DNA of 64,000 bases from Carposina sasakii. Its lineage: Eukaryota; Arthropoda; Insecta; Lepidoptera; Carposinidae. Positions within the stretch are counted from its first letter, which is position 1; each line of letters opens with the position of its first letter. Shown here piece after piece: positions 43,740 to 54,725 of the stretch. The translations under genes were made by a program, and so were the position numbers. The notes beneath the pieces are model-generated. The model did not search any database. It saw only the letters and a program-made list of their open reading frames with translations, and had not been told where the DNA came from. The stretch spans positions 6,085,115 through 6,149,114 of the forward strand of contig CP053161.1 of assembly GCA_014607495.2 (NCBI GenBank). The letters run 5' to 3'.

Positions 43740-43925
43740 TGTGTTCCCGAAAGGAGGTAGCCAAAACTGCAGGATCATGAAGGAAATCTTACAGCGACGT
43801 TTAGAATAGCGGGTACAACTGTAAATGATCAGTGAAAAGTCGCTAGCTCATCGCCTGAGAGAATGCCCGAGTTCCTTAGTCGACTCTTACAACATGCACA
43901 GAAGGAGATACAGTTGATATATTTT
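43740..43925 (+). repeat. Family A, near full length
   Basis: GTGTTCCCGAAAGGAGGTAG, GCAGGATCATGAAGGAAATC, GTCGCTAGCTCATCGCCTGA and GTTCCTTAGTCGACTCTTAC then AACATGCACAGAAGGAGATA. Confidence 0.8.
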
Positions 43926-44249
43926 AGTGAAATACAATGTTGGGTCTGTGTAATGATGAGGTTATGGTTTGAAAAAAAGCATGAAATAAAAATTCATATT
44001 AATCGCCGGCAAGAAAATGATGATTGATGATCACAGACTTACATGTACCTACTTCGTAAGATGATGAAGAGTTTTTCTTTTTTCCAGCACTTTTAAATCA
44101 TAGTATTAAGATATAATAATAAAAGAGGTTTTACTATTCATTTAAAATTAGAATCATGACGCAGAATTAAGTGGCTACATTAGCCTTCTACAGGGAATTG
44201 TTATTATACTTTTTATGAATTTAGAACATTTTGGTATTTTATTTGTGAC
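43926..44249. other. No supported feature
   Basis: Anonymous AT-rich sequence. Confidence 0.35.
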
Positions 44250-44410
44250 TAGTGACCCGCCCTCGCTTCGCTTCGGTACATTTCTCCTTCAGCCTTTTGC
44301 AGTCCACTGCTGGACGTAGGCCTGTCCCAGGGCACGCCACAAGGCTACTGCCACAGGGGGGTTTTGCCCATAGTCACCACGCTGGGCAGGCGGGTTGGTG
44401 ACCGCAGTGT
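44250..44410 (-). repeat. Family C fragment joined to RTE-like LINE tail
   Basis: AGTGACCCGCCCTCGCTTCG is the start of a family C relative. Then TTGCAGTCCACTGCTGGACG TAGGCC (reverse LINE C-terminus), GCACGCCACAAGGCTACTGC and CACGCTGGGCAGGCGGGTTG. The last two segments recur at 62,450-62,520. Confidence 0.7.
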
Positions 44411-44514
44411 GATTTTCGGACTATGTTGTCAGCACGGGAGGCGCTGCTGCCCACCTCCCGGTGCTTCCTTACACTCCCTACCGAATATATCTGTCATATT
44501 TCATCATTATGTGT

Positions 44515-44925
44515 CAAGTGGTTTGCGTAAAAATTGGCAATTCCCGTTTGTCCCGTTCCCGTGGGAATTTCGGGAAATCCGTTCTTAGTGCTTCCTCGCA
44601 CTCCCTAACGAATAGACATGCCCGATTTCTGCTTTATATTTATAGCGGTTTTCGTAAAAAATGGAATTCCCGTTTGTCCCGTTCAGGTGGAAATTTCGAG
44701 AAATACGTTCTCAGTGTCTCCTCACACTCCCTACCAAATTTCATCATTGTATTCTACTCTCTTATACCTCCTAACGAACATAAACACCAAAAGGGAGTGG
44801 GTGTAATTTACTTGTGAAATTAAAAAATTATCTGTATAAATGTGTCCGTTTCTTCGTGGGGTCATGTAGATATGTTGTTTTCGCAATTCTTTTTGATTTT
44901 CACAAATTTTACACTCGTTTTGAGT
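44515..44925 (+). repeat. CCGTTCCCGTGGGAATTT repeat, copy 2 with internal duplication
   Basis: GTTCCCGTGGGAATTTCGGG AAATCCGTTCTTAGTG occurs at ~44,547, and a second unit (CCCGTTTGTCCCGTTCAGGT, GAAATTTCGAGAAATACG) at ~44,667. The end GGGAGTGGGTGTAATTTACT ... CTTCGTGGGGTCATG matches 42,585-42,720. Frames of 62-118 codons here are shadows of the repeat. Confidence 0.75.
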
Positions 44926-44939
44926 TGGAACGAAGCCGA

Positions 44940-45200
44940 AACGGAACCGTTGTAGACGCTCAGAACAAAGTAATAATTACTTTATGGCGGTGACGTAATT
45001 AGACACATTTCAGCACGAGAATGATATTTGTTTTTATTCTGTCATACTCGCGACCGATGCGTGCTAAAATATACATTATTTATTACTCAGGCGGTAAGTA
45101 TAAATTGCTTCGCACCGCGTTTCGTTAACGGTTCGTTAGTGGTTGCGTTTCGGCTCAAAATTTTTCAAGAATTGCCCCCATGTATGTCATCACATCACAC
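44940..45200 (+). repeat. Family L repeat, copy 1
   Basis: CAGAACAAAGTAATAATTAC, ATTCTGTCATACTCGCGACC GATGCGTGCTAAAATATAC, CGTTTCGTTAACGGTTCG and GTTTCGGCTCAAAATTTTTC are shared with 49,505-49,760. Class unknown. The forward frame 45,028-45,249 is read from it. Confidence 0.7.
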
Positions 45201-45392
45201 ATCATCTTCCTGCCCTTATATTATACCATTATTTATGGAGTCGACGTGATATAGTTCCTTTCGAAACTCACATTATAAGATCATGATGATTATAATCATC
45301 GTACCTACTGTACATTTAAATAATTTTTTAAAAAGTCTATATAGTACTAAGAATACTCTTTCGGTGCTACGACATTCATAGATACATACATA

Positions 45393-45763
45393 CAGGATGA
45401 TTTTTGGTCGTCAACGTTTCCGAAAACTACGGAATCACGATCATTTTTCTCCATGGAAGCATACCTGGGAAGTGTCTGGTTTCCAAAATATTAGGGTCCA
45501 AAGTTGAGTAAATAGACTGCGTTTTTCTGCATAAATGCACATAGACGCGCGTAGCAGGATTTTTTCACGAAAAATAATTAATATCTGTCTATAAAAAAAC
45601 TAACATAAACACTAGACACTATAAATTTCGCACGATCAAGGAATTTAATTAAAAAAAAAAAAAAAAAAAATTTTTTCTTAGCATTTTTTTTGGCATAAAC
45701 TTACTTTATTTCATGTATAGAATACGTACCCTTCGTTAAAGGTGGCCACAAAAAAACACCCTG
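45393..45763 (+). mobile_element. Family D MITE, second full copy (371 bp)
   Basis: CAGGATGATTTTTGGTCGTC to AACACCCTG with TA on both sides (45,391-45,392 and 45,764-45,765). Nearly identical to 38,820-39,193 by eye, apart from a lost CTCCTCATC segment and a longer A run. It sits in the head of a family B copy. Confidence 0.92.
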
Positions 45764-45840
45764 TATAATCACTCCTTTATCCCTTCCGGGGTAGGCAGAA
45801 CACCAAGGGCCGATAGAACCACACGGATAGATAGTAAGTT
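45764..45840 (+). repeat. Family B 5' fragment
   Basis: TATAATCACTCCTTTATCCC TTCCGGGGTAGGCAGAACAC CAAGGGCCGATAGAACCACA, then unrelated sequence. Confidence 0.7.
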
Positions 45841-46439
45841 ACAGTCATTTGATATAAAAGAGATCGAGATCAAATTCGCAGATCGTCGATCAAACATTCT
45901 GTAGATTTCATACAATTTTTTCTAATTTGGATTCAAATAATCTGCACCACCTAATACCACCACCACATAACTCCTAGACAAAATTGTGCAAAACAAAGAA
46001 TAAAATATTAGTTACTTAACCTAACCTAACTGAATTGTGGTTAGGTTTTTAAATAAATTTTGATTCAATTAAAATATTTTATATAATTTTTCATCAGCTG
46101 AGTCTCAAATTTTCAGAAAAAAAAAATGGTGGGTCATTATGACCTTCCCACTTGTCGGTTACTCATTCATTTAATTGTCCACCCCAAAACGTATTGTGGA
46201 TAAATAAATAAGTAGGTTAGATTGGGGCAGGTGAGGGACTTCACACAAAAATACCTGTGTAAAAATATCTGTACAGGTAAAGCTATGGAGGTTAGAAATT
46301 AGAATTTTGTTTTGCAAAGCTAGCCTTTTCAATTTCCGCACATATATGTACCCTCTTTGTACATAGCAGGATGCATGACGGATGGGTTCTTAGTGGAATT
46401 ATTATTGGTATTATTTTAGTGGAACCCATATAGTTTTAA
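45841..46439. other. No supported feature
   Basis: AT-rich. Two CCTAACCTAACT/GGTTAGGTT phrases at ~46,020 form a small hairpin; no telomeric array. Confidence 0.4.
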
Positions 46440-47180
46440 GTTCCATACTTACCTATTTTGTTTAGCGGGGCAGCGATAGCGGGCCGGGCAGCCGGACGGT
46501 TGAAGACGGGGCAAAATCTCTCCGCCACCAACCGAACGGCGGGTTCTACCCGGTCTAGTCTATCTGCGGTCCTGCGAAAGTAGCATGACCTGAGATACAC
46601 GATATGATACCGATTTATCGACATTTATCCTGTCAAAATACGATAAATATAGCCGCCATGTTGAATTTTGTATAGAGACGATACGATATCGTACGATACG
46701 ATATCCACGATGCGTGGTCATGCTAGGGGGGCTGCTGACTTAAACATACCAATTTTGTACATATTACGTCTTACTCTTTTTATCACCCATTTTTGTGTCT
46801 TGTTCCGCATTAAATTAGTTTGTGCTCGTCGCTCGATGGGACAGCGGTGGCGGGCCGGGGTGCCGGACGGTTGAGGGCGGAGCAAAATCTCTCCGCCAGC
46901 AACCGACCGGCGGATCTACCCAGCCATGTCCACCTACTGCCCCATCGAGAAAATTTGTGTCGATTAGTTTTAGGGGTGCATGGGTTTTCCCCCATGCACC
47001 TAATATTGTAAATATATATTTACCTTCGCGGTCTCGGCGACCAAGTCGATATATGACAACCGCAATATATGACCGGCGCGCTGTCGCGCGCCGAGCATTG
47101 CCCGGGTACAGGGGTTACCCCTCAGGCCCGTAGCAGGGAGCGCGCTTCGCGCGCTCTCGATGACCCCCTGATGATTAGTG
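46440..47180. repeat. GC-rich composite repeat block
   Basis: Unit 1 (46,462-46,574) and unit 2 (46,828-46,950) share GCGGGCCGGG, GCCGGACGGTTGA and GCAAAATCTCTCCGCCA. Unit 2 has short inverted ends CTCGATGGGACAG and CTGCCCCATCGAG (imperfect). Unit 1 is interrupted by the family E MITE. Then a hairpin GGGTGCATGGG-TTTT-CCCCCATGCACC (46,974-47,001) and a GC-rich segment (GCGCGCTGTCGCGCGCCGAG, GGGAGCGCGCTTCGCGCGCT) follow. AGTGGAACCCA flanks the block at ~46,419 and ~47,177, which may be its edges. All frames here are shadows. Confidence 0.65.
46575..46731 (-). mobile_element. Family E MITE, third copy, CTG target duplication
   Basis: CGAAAGTAGCATGACCTGAG ... GGTCATGCTAGGGGGG, flanked by CTG at 46,572-46,574 and 46,732-46,734. 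Interior matches 9,521-9,679 in reverse (GCCGCCATGTTGAATTTTGT and GTACGATACGATATCCACGA). Confidence 0.85.
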
Positions 47181-47679
47181 GAACCCACCACTAGATCTAT
47201 AAATAACACAATATGAGTATTTTGTGGCATTACCTTCGATAAAAGCTTGTTTCCACCTCATCTATAATTCAGCAAGTACTTTTACCAAAAATGTTGCCAT
47301 GAATCAAGTCAAATCAAATCAAAATATTTATTTGCCAACCAGGGTATACAATAGTTCTTATAAATAAATAATATCTCCGCCTAGTCACCTTTTTCAGGTG
47401 AAGAAATTGTAGTGAGCGTACTTTTTAAGCTGAGCGAAAGAAAGTAACGCTATGGTGTTGTATGAAAGCGTTGCCGTTATGTGGCGGCCTCGCAGGAACT
47501 TTTCACATGACGGAAACGTAATGTGGAAGTGCGTTCATAAGCCCGCTTTGTGACAGCACTGTCATCATAGGAATTCTTTTACTTCAACTTTTTAAAATAT
47601 ATCTCTCCGTCTACTATCGACGATTCTGCCAACGTCAGGGTTAAACAAGACACAGTGCGGTAAAAGCATGTCGTAAGAG
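47181..47679. other. No supported feature
   Basis: Mixed anonymous sequence. Confidence 0.35.
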
Positions 47680-47810
47680 TCGACTAAAGAACTCAGGGGC
47701 GTTCTCTCAGGCGATGACAACGACCTAGCTATGCTAAGTTCGTGATCCTGCAGTTCTGGCTTCCTCGTTTTGGACGATAGCCGTGTGTATATGTACTCGT
47801 ATATTGAAAA
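47680..47810 (-). repeat. Family A, reverse
   Basis: GTCGTAAGAGTCGACTAAAG, GCGTTCTCTCAGGCGATGAC, TCGTGATCCTGCAGTTCTGG and GATAGCCGTGTGTATATG. Confidence 0.7.
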
Positions 47811-49500
47811 CCATATGTATAACTGAACATAACACTTCATTTACTTGCGGAACAAACTTATGTAAGTTTTCGCATGTTTTTCCGTTCCTTAACGAAATTA
47901 ACCTTGCTATGTGAAACACAGAGGAAGTAGAAACCACATCTTTAATATTGTATCTTTACGTACGAGAATATTCTGTACTACCTTTTACAAAACAACTTTG
48001 TGAAGACACTAGCGACACGACTGAATACAAAATCAAAGGCATTAACAACAAACATTAAAATACAGGTGGGGAATGTTAGAACTTGAGATTTTATTGGAAA
48101 AAATCTTCCAGCAACATAGACACTACTGACTCTGTGATTGCTTAAAGTAAACTAGTTATCCTCTCCTACATTACCTAATTTAGAATTTAAAACACGTCCG
48201 CCATTTTGGTCACGGATTCAAGTCACGGTTGTCACTTTACAATAATTTGACTCTCAACACTATAAATTAAGTCGGACATGATGGTAATATCTAATTTCGA
48301 AAGAAAATCCATATCATAATAATGCTTAGATATGTAAAAATTTCCATCAGGGCCACTATAGCGATGGGTCCGGTTTGGACACCTTTGTCCATCAGTGGGA
48401 CTTAGTGTAAGCTATATTTTTTTATCTAGTATGTAATCTAAATAAATTTTATTGAATAATGTTCCACCGCCACAGTCTCGCGTGTCTCGGAACCAAAACT
48501 GTCTCAATTTACAAGAATTGAAAACCAACTTGTTAGTGCTCTTGGGAAAATCGAGAGTATATCTTATGTCGTGGGGTTTATATAGGTATATGTTACAGTT
48601 ATGCTTGAATGAGTTCAGTTAGTGGTAATATGGATGCTTGTGTTACAATTAGAGCGTTACTTTAGCAGGTGTTGTAGTAAAACTAAGAATATGATTTTTT
48701 GTAAAATTTTCTGGTTTAATTTCCCATTATTACAGTTAATCTGAAGACGAGTTCGAATGAAGACACTAAGAACTACTTTATGTATATCTACTGTCTTTCA
48801 TAATGCTGGGATACAGCCAATTCATTGTTCAATCAATGTCAATCAATGTCAATCTAGTATTGAATTTGGCGTTTTTTCTCAAAATGTGTTAATTCTGATA
48901 AGCAAGCAATTGGCCTATGCTGCGGAGATATGAGTATACTAAATAAGGGCACACGTCGTTGAGTTCTCTAAATAGCGATTTTTTCGATACTTCGTCGTCT
49001 GACGCGAAACTTATAAAGTATAAATAACTCGTTCTTTTTTACCCGACTGCGCGCCGCAAAGGAGTGGTATTGTCTTTAAAGCCTATGTATGTATGTATGT
49101 TTGTATGTTCTTGAAGCACTACACGGACTCATACGTCAATCGGGTACTGAAGACATGACGTTAGTTAACGACTTATCTGACTGGGGTATCCTCTCAACAT
49201 TTTTCGATTCGACTAACCAGGATCTCGATTGAGTATGGACAGCAGCATGACGAAACGCTGAACCAAGGATGCCTATTAGTAGCTATATTAACCATCTGAC
49301 AATTAGATGTCCAGTGGTCTTTCTACTAATGATGTAATATAACAACTGAACGTAAGTAACCGACAGCCAAGCTTATTTCAATGGATCCTAATATTACGCG
49401 GTGGACGTGCTTAGTTTTTTATGACGCAGAAATTGTTATCGAATGTATTGAATTTGGCCATCCAGTTATAAAAAAGTACTTGCACATTAACATAATCAAT
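47811..49500. other. Low-repeat stretch
   Basis: No gene recognised. TTTTTTACCCGACTGCGCGC CGCAAAGGAGTGGTATTGTC at ~49,035 is a known-looking insect repeat edge, also hinted at near 29,610 and 54,830 (CGCAGTCGG). (TGTA)n occurs at ~49,085. Confidence 0.45.
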
Positions 49501-49504
49501 GTCC

Positions 49505-49760
49505 AAATGTAGACGATCAGAACAAAGCAATAATTACTTTACGTTGACGTAATTAGACTAATTACGCGGTCGCGAGTATGACAGAATATAAACAAATGTC
49601 CAGTTATAAAATTATTCATGTCCATTTGTTTATATTCTGTCATACTCGCGACCGATGCGTGCTAAAATATACCTTATTACTCAAGACTGCGTTTCGTTAA
49701 CGGTTCGATAGTGTTGTGTTTCGGCTCAAAAATTTCAACAATTTGTCCCCCTGATGTTCA
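49505..49760 (+). repeat. Family L repeat, copy 2, with partial inverted duplication
   Basis: CAGAACAAAGCAATAATTAC, TCATACTCGCGACCGATGCG, GCGTTTCGTTAACGGTTCG and TTTCGGCTCAAAAATTTC match 44,940-45,200. Within it 49,567-49,598 and 49,623-49,654 are perfect 32-bp inverted arms; copy 1 has only the right arm. Confidence 0.75.
49567..49654. repeat. Perfect inverted repeat, 32-bp arms, 24-base spacer
   Basis: Left CGGTCGCGAGTATGACAGAA TATAAACAAATG and its exact reverse complement on the right. Only this copy of family L carries the left arm, so the inversion arose locally. Confidence 0.93.
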
Positions 49761-50036
49761 AAGATTTGCCATAGCTTCGATATGTCTGTAACACATGTTC
49801 ACGTGACCCGCTTTTTTACGGTTGACGCAACACCAAGTATAAACAGAAACATGTACAGTCACACACAGGTCTTAGTCCACGATTTGTACTGACTTTGAGG
49901 TACACGAGTATATATGGGGGAGTAGACGTGGGTACATAGTAGCAAATGTTTTCAAAGTTTTTGAAATAATTTGCAAGAGATCTTTTCTATATAACTTGTT
50001 TGTACGATAGCAAATTGAATTAGATTGTAGAGTAGC

Positions 50037-50105
50037 AGTGCCGTAAATAGGGCGGTGCCACCGGTGCCCAGGCACAGGGCGTAGGCTCTGGGGGGCGCAA
50101 GAATT
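50037..50105 (+). mobile_element. Truncated hAT-type MITE (CAGTGCCGTAA)
   Basis: CAGTGCCGTAAATAGGGCGG TGCCACCGGTGCCCAGGCAC and CTCTGGGGGGCGCAAGAATT match the left half of 2,907-3,053. The right TIR is missing. Confidence 0.75.
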
Positions 50106-50161
50106 TAACACATGCAGTGCAGCTGACTACGTATTTGCTTTTTTTAGGCTTTCTAGAGGTA

Positions 50162-50328
50162 CCGCTGACGCTTATTTGCCCGATGTCGGCACCCTTAGAA
50201 AATCTGCCGACAGCGAATGTGTCAGGACTTTAAAACTCAGGACGATGCTTGAAAACTATCCAGGACAGCCGAGGATACCCCAAAAAGCAGGACATGTCCT
50301 GGGAAAACAGGACGGTTGGCAACCCTAG
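50162..50328 (-). mobile_element. TAGGGTTGCCAACC hAT-like MITE, 5' half, reverse
   Basis: GCTGACGCTTATTTGCC, CTTAGAAAATCTGCCGACAG, AATGTGTCAGGACTTTAAAA and GGACGGTTGGCAACCCTA match the reverse of 20,139-20,310, with a ~20-base internal deletion. Confidence 0.8.
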
Positions 50329-50769
50329 GTTTAACAGATAGCGATACTTTTTGTATGAAAACTGATCCTTACTCACTTGACTTATGTTCCTGTGTCCCTT
50401 AGAATGGGCAGAGAAGGTCCTCCAGTTGAGGTCAACAGTTCTCCGCTGACTAAGTTTTAACGTAGTAAGTATAGAGTACCTGCTCATATGAGGCAGCACA
50501 AATTATGTCATATCGTTAAATCTCATAGGTTAGAGCTCTCGTTTGAGTCAGTGAGTAAATTCTTGGGGCTAACGTAAAAAGATACTAGCAAGTCGAAATT
50601 AGAAAAATAGCATAATTCAGTTAATTTCAGCATATTTTACATTGTACAAATATTGACACAAATGAATTAATAAGCTAGCTAGTGCAGAGTGCAGAATAAG
50701 AATGACATACAGTATATTTATACCAGGCTAACTTGCATTATCAAAGATTTCGCACATGTAAATAGTTAT
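50329..50769. other. No supported feature
   Basis: Anonymous sequence. The 89-codon reverse frame 50,230-50,499 starts outside and ends inside the MITE and is not supported. Confidence 0.35.
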
Positions 50770-50915
50770 GACAAATTTAGGCGAGAGCTAGCAACTTGTG
50801 ACTGATAATTTACATCTGTTCCTGCTGTGCTAAACGTAGTTGTGGGATGTCCTTTATGATCTGGCTACCCCATAACGGGAACACAGCCATATGTATATGT
50901 ATGTATGTAAGAAAA
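50770..50915 (-). repeat. Family A, reverse
   Basis: GCGAGAGCTAGCAACTTGTG, TGCTAAACGTAGTTGTGGGA, CTACCCCATAACGGGAACAC and AGCCATATGTATATGTATGT. Confidence 0.7.
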
Positions 50916-51249
50916 ATTATTAAACCAACGATTTCAAGGATCGAAGTGGCAGACTTATCGCCCATCTACTATAGTATTTTTAGATCTTGCATAAACTATA
51001 AATAGTGCACATCTGTTTTCCTGTAAACAATAATATTATTACTATACATAACTTCACATTAAAATATTATGCTTCAAAGTATAATTAGATATTCTGTTTG
51101 CACCTAAAATAACGTCAGGTTAGTGATGTGTATAGCGGAAATACTGGCACAATAGACCACATTTTTGGTAGTAGAAACTTCTAGTATCTGGCATACATAA
51201 AGCTAAACTCTGCATTTATTTTAATTTATGTTGTCTTGTAAAGATATTT
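50916..51249. other. No supported feature
   Basis: Anonymous AT-rich sequence. Confidence 0.35.
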
Positions 51250-51540
51250 ACATACATACATACATACATATAATCACGCCTTTATCCCTTACGGGGTAGG
51301 CAGAGCACCAAGGGCCGATAGAAGCACATGGTGCCACTTCTGACCAATTTTGAGAGTATAGTTGAGATGTACAAGTTCGGTTAGTAGTGACAGGTGGTCA
51401 GCCCATCGCCTACAAAACACCAAAACCCTCTTGTCCCTCTACTGACTTGTACAGTATGTCCCAGGAAGAGAAGCAGCTGTAGTATTATACGTTTTTTTTT
51501 CACTCCCAGAGCAGCATATAAGATATTTAACAGTCATTTA
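51250..51540 (+). repeat. Family B, full length
   Basis: A (CATA)n head, then ATAATCACGCCTTTATCCCT, TACGGGGTAGGCAGAGCACC, ATGGTGCCACTTCTGACCAA, CGCCTACAAAACACCAAAAC and CTCCCAGAGCAGCATA. About a dozen differences from 62,600-62,875 by eye, so both are young. The 63-codon frame in it is a shadow. Confidence 0.85.
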
Positions 51541-51635
51541 TGTATGTTACTTTATAGAAAGATTTTTTTGTCGATTTTACTGTAGCTTTAACCATTTTAA
51601 CGTACTTAATTAAATGTTTATTGATGAAATCTGAA

Positions 51636-51740
51636 CCCGTTATGCTAAACGCGGCTGTAGGATTTCGTTTGTGGTGCTGCAGTTCAGGTCACCCTATTTT
51701 TGGGAACATCGTGTAACCGTATGTATATGTATGTATCTAG
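51636..51740 (-). repeat. Family A fragment, reverse
   Basis: GTTATGCTAAACGCGGCTGT, GGTGCTGCAGTTCAGGTCAC and TTTTTGGGAACATCGTGTAA. Confidence 0.6.
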
Positions 51741-52159
51741 GTAATAGTAACTTAACAATACTCATGGGTAAAAAAGTATAAAAAAATATCATGTTTGGTT
51801 TTTGGTCGACGAACGTTGCCCGTCACTATAGTTTCACACGCTGAAATCACCGCCTGAAATGCGTGTAACAATATTTGACGACACGTTATCATGCAAAGTG
51901 AGGATAGCATAGTGACGTCACACGTTATTTTTAAGGCTTTTACGGTATATAATGTTAATGAATTAGTTGTTTGGGGATGGGTAAAATATTTAGTTTCTGT
52001 CCCTTATTTAAAGACGTGTAAGCCATAGTAGAGTTTTTAATTTTTGAAATCTACGATCATTGGTGGGCTTACTTTGTTTTTAAGGTTTATATTAGATAGA
52101 ATATTCTTTTTCTTAGATTATCTCGCCAGAGCGAAGAGCAATCATTAAACTAAGGTTTA
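51741..52159. other. No supported feature
   Basis: Anonymous AT-rich sequence. Confidence 0.35.
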
Positions 52160-52482
52160 TTTCGATATTTTACTTGGATATTGGTGACCGGATCCGGCAG
52201 AAGACCAAAGTGACAGACATAGTCTCGAAATGTAGCAGACTGAAGTGGCAGTGGGCCGGCCACATCTGTCGTAGAACCGATGGACGGTGGATCTCGAATG
52301 GAGACCGCGCCTCGGCAAGCGTAGCGTTGGGCGCCCTCCGGCCAGATGGACCGATGACTTAAAGAGGACGGCTGGTAGTGACTGGATGGCAAAAACGGGA
52401 GATTGAGCCATGTGGCGTACACTGGAGGAGGCCTACGTCCAGCAGTGGACTGCAATAGGCTGACGACGACGACGACGACGAC
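52160..52482 (+). pseudogene. RTE-like LINE ORF C-terminus with (GAC)n tail
   Basis: One frame reads GDRIRQKTKVTDIVSKCSRL, then KWQWAGHICRRTDGRW, the signature LKWQWAGHIxRRxDGRW near the end of RTE-clade LINE polyproteins. A frame change then gives DDLKRTAGSDWMAKTGD and a stop. Another segment ends EEAYVQQWTAIG plus stop, followed by a (GAC)n tail. Only the last ~100 codons remain, without palm motifs. The other frames on both strands here, up to 101 codons, are shadows. Confidence 0.88.
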
Positions 52483-54446
52483 TTGGGACCTATGTATGTA
52501 GATTTATCCTATCTCCTCCATCTATCTATCAAGCCTTGGGATTTTCTATACCTACTTTATTTGCCGGAAGGACTAGAGCGAATTCAAATGCGAGGCTCAA
52601 GCAAGACTGACCGGGATAGCGAAGCACTGTGGAAGCTCTCCACCCCATCCAGGGGATAAGTACTCGTAGTATTTGCATTTGTCTGGGCTCCTCTGTTGAT
52701 CCTGGCTTACAGGAGTTGCAGTGACGGGAGTAAGTGGTTGGAGCCATTCCTCGTGCCTTTATATTGATTACCCATTGGAGTATTGATTACTTATAGAATA
52801 ATTCATCATCGTCAAAAATAATTACAGACATGAGAAGTTTCCTACTACGTGTAGCCTTTAGAAAAATTACTTTGTTAATTGTTTTTTTGTCAATTTGCCA
52901 ACCTGTAACTAGACGATAACTTAACTCCGCAGTGCATAATTGCTAATTTTACTGAAATATTGTATTAGGAATTGAAAATAAAGAGAATTGAAAATTTCGG
53001 AAGTAATTTCCTTAATAACCCACCTACGTACCCACATATTTTTATTGCGTAGGTAAGAATTTTAGGATAATGCTTAATGCTTATAAAGGTCACATCGCAG
53101 GGAAAGTTTATTCGAATTACTGTCAAAGCAAATAGGGATATTTACTATGGTTGAATTTTAATGACATTATATGCTTATCAGAATAAATCATCAAAATCAT
53201 ACCTATCTGTAAAATTACAATTTGATTAAGTGTCCAAATAAGGTAGTAATAAGCCTTCAAAGTTAAGTGGGCAAGTCTATTTTTCTAATGTGAAATTAAT
53301 TGAAAATTACAACATCACATGTCCACATGCATCATTTACAGCAACTTTTGCTTCGTGACTATATTTTAAAACGCAATATTTAAAATAGCTGCAAAACAAA
53401 AGTTCTTTTACGCGCAACAAGCTACTGAAAGAGTGACGTCATAATTGTGGTAGCCGTTTGTATGGAGCGTTTTTTGACAAGTCTAAAATTGTGATTTTGA
53501 AATCGTTATATCCCGGAATGTTTTCACGCTAGCGAAGTTTTACATTCGCAAATGTTTCTTTTATGATCTTTCGATATACTTAAATACAAAAAAAACCGTG
53601 AACGACCCTATTGCGCTGTTACCAAAATCTATGTTTTATTAATCACTAGCTGATGCCTGCGATGCGACATGAGCCCAAAGCTTCAAATAAAATTACGACT
53701 AACATTTTGATGCATTGGAGTAAAAATAACTTAATAAGAGCCATCTGGTGCAGACCAGAGTTCATATAAAAAACAGCATAGGAAATTGGTAGGTACTTCC
53801 GTTTCGGACATGAAGCTGGTTCGCTGCTTCATGGTTTCGGAGCTTCGTATGATGTCACAGAAAAAAATTGATATGATGGTACGACATCTTATTTTTTTAT
53901 ATAATATACCAACAAGTTAATTAATTGCTACCACACAGCCCGCTTCATACGTTTTTCTTAGATGATAGATGATAAAAAATATATATTTATAACCAGAATA
54001 CAATTTATATGTAATACAATTATTTGACCTTTAGTTAGGTTAACCATTGTTCGTTAACTATTCAAAGTTAGAAACTTACTAAAAAAAATCGGCAATAAAT
54101 TAATGGATTTAAAACGAGATAACCTGCAAATTTTATCATAAAGATTATCGGACTCTTAACTCGTGAGAACGATAAACATCTTTTTTCATCTGTATCTATG
54201 ACCCTTATAATGGTTAACTGCAAGCTGCCAAGTGGGTCAGACACTAACATTATTATTGAAATTTCAACACACCATTTGGATTAATTCTAAGAACTTCTTA
54301 AACTAGCAGAATAATCTTTAAATGACCTCATTTAACATAAAAAAAACTTTGTGTGCGTAAAATTTTCACCCAGTGCAGCTGAGTGTCAATCTCACGATAG
54401 ACGAATCTTATGATACCTTTCAAGCTCAAATGCGTCGAGCCATTTA
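52483..54446. other. Low-repeat stretch
   Basis: No gene recognised. ATCACTAGCTGATGCCTGCG ATGCGACATGAGCC at ~53,640 is the start of a tail-repeat relative. The other frames of 60-72 codons are not supported. Confidence 0.45.
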
Positions 54447-54725
54447 GGCATAGAGGAATAAGATTTAGACATAGAGTGCTAATGTCATACTAACAGTTTC
54501 GATGCACCATTACACTTTTCGGTGCCTCACAATTCCAGGCCTTGACACTTAGATTGCATTAATATACGTTACAATACATTAGTAATGTAGCACATTACTA
54601 TACATTGCACTAATAGAATCTAAGTGTCAAGGACTGGAATTGTGAGACACCGAAAAGTCTAATAGTGCATCGAGACAGTTAGTATGACATTAGCACTCTA
54701 TGATATCTTATTCCTCTATGATTTA
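54447..54725. repeat. Long imperfect inverted repeat, ~105-bp arms
   Basis: Left arm ~54,450-54,560 and right arm ~54,610-54,722 share CATAGAGGAATAAGAT, GAGTGCTAATGTCATACTAA, CTTTTCGGTG, CTCACAATTCCAG and CCTTGACACTTAGATT in opposite orientation, with a ~45-base AT-rich centre. About 90% arm identity by eye. Flanking TCAAATGCGTCGAGCCATTTAGG resembles ~29,500, so the hairpin may belong to an interspersed family. Confidence 0.85.

Noticed and set aside
44364..44817. Overlapping frames up to 118 codons
   Set aside because: They follow the internally duplicated CCGTTCCCGTGGGAATTT repeat and repeat their own residues; shadows of the repeat.
46015..46050. CCTAACCTAACT phrases as telomeric (TTAGG)n
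   Set aside because: Only two units followed by an inverted GGTTAGG; no array.
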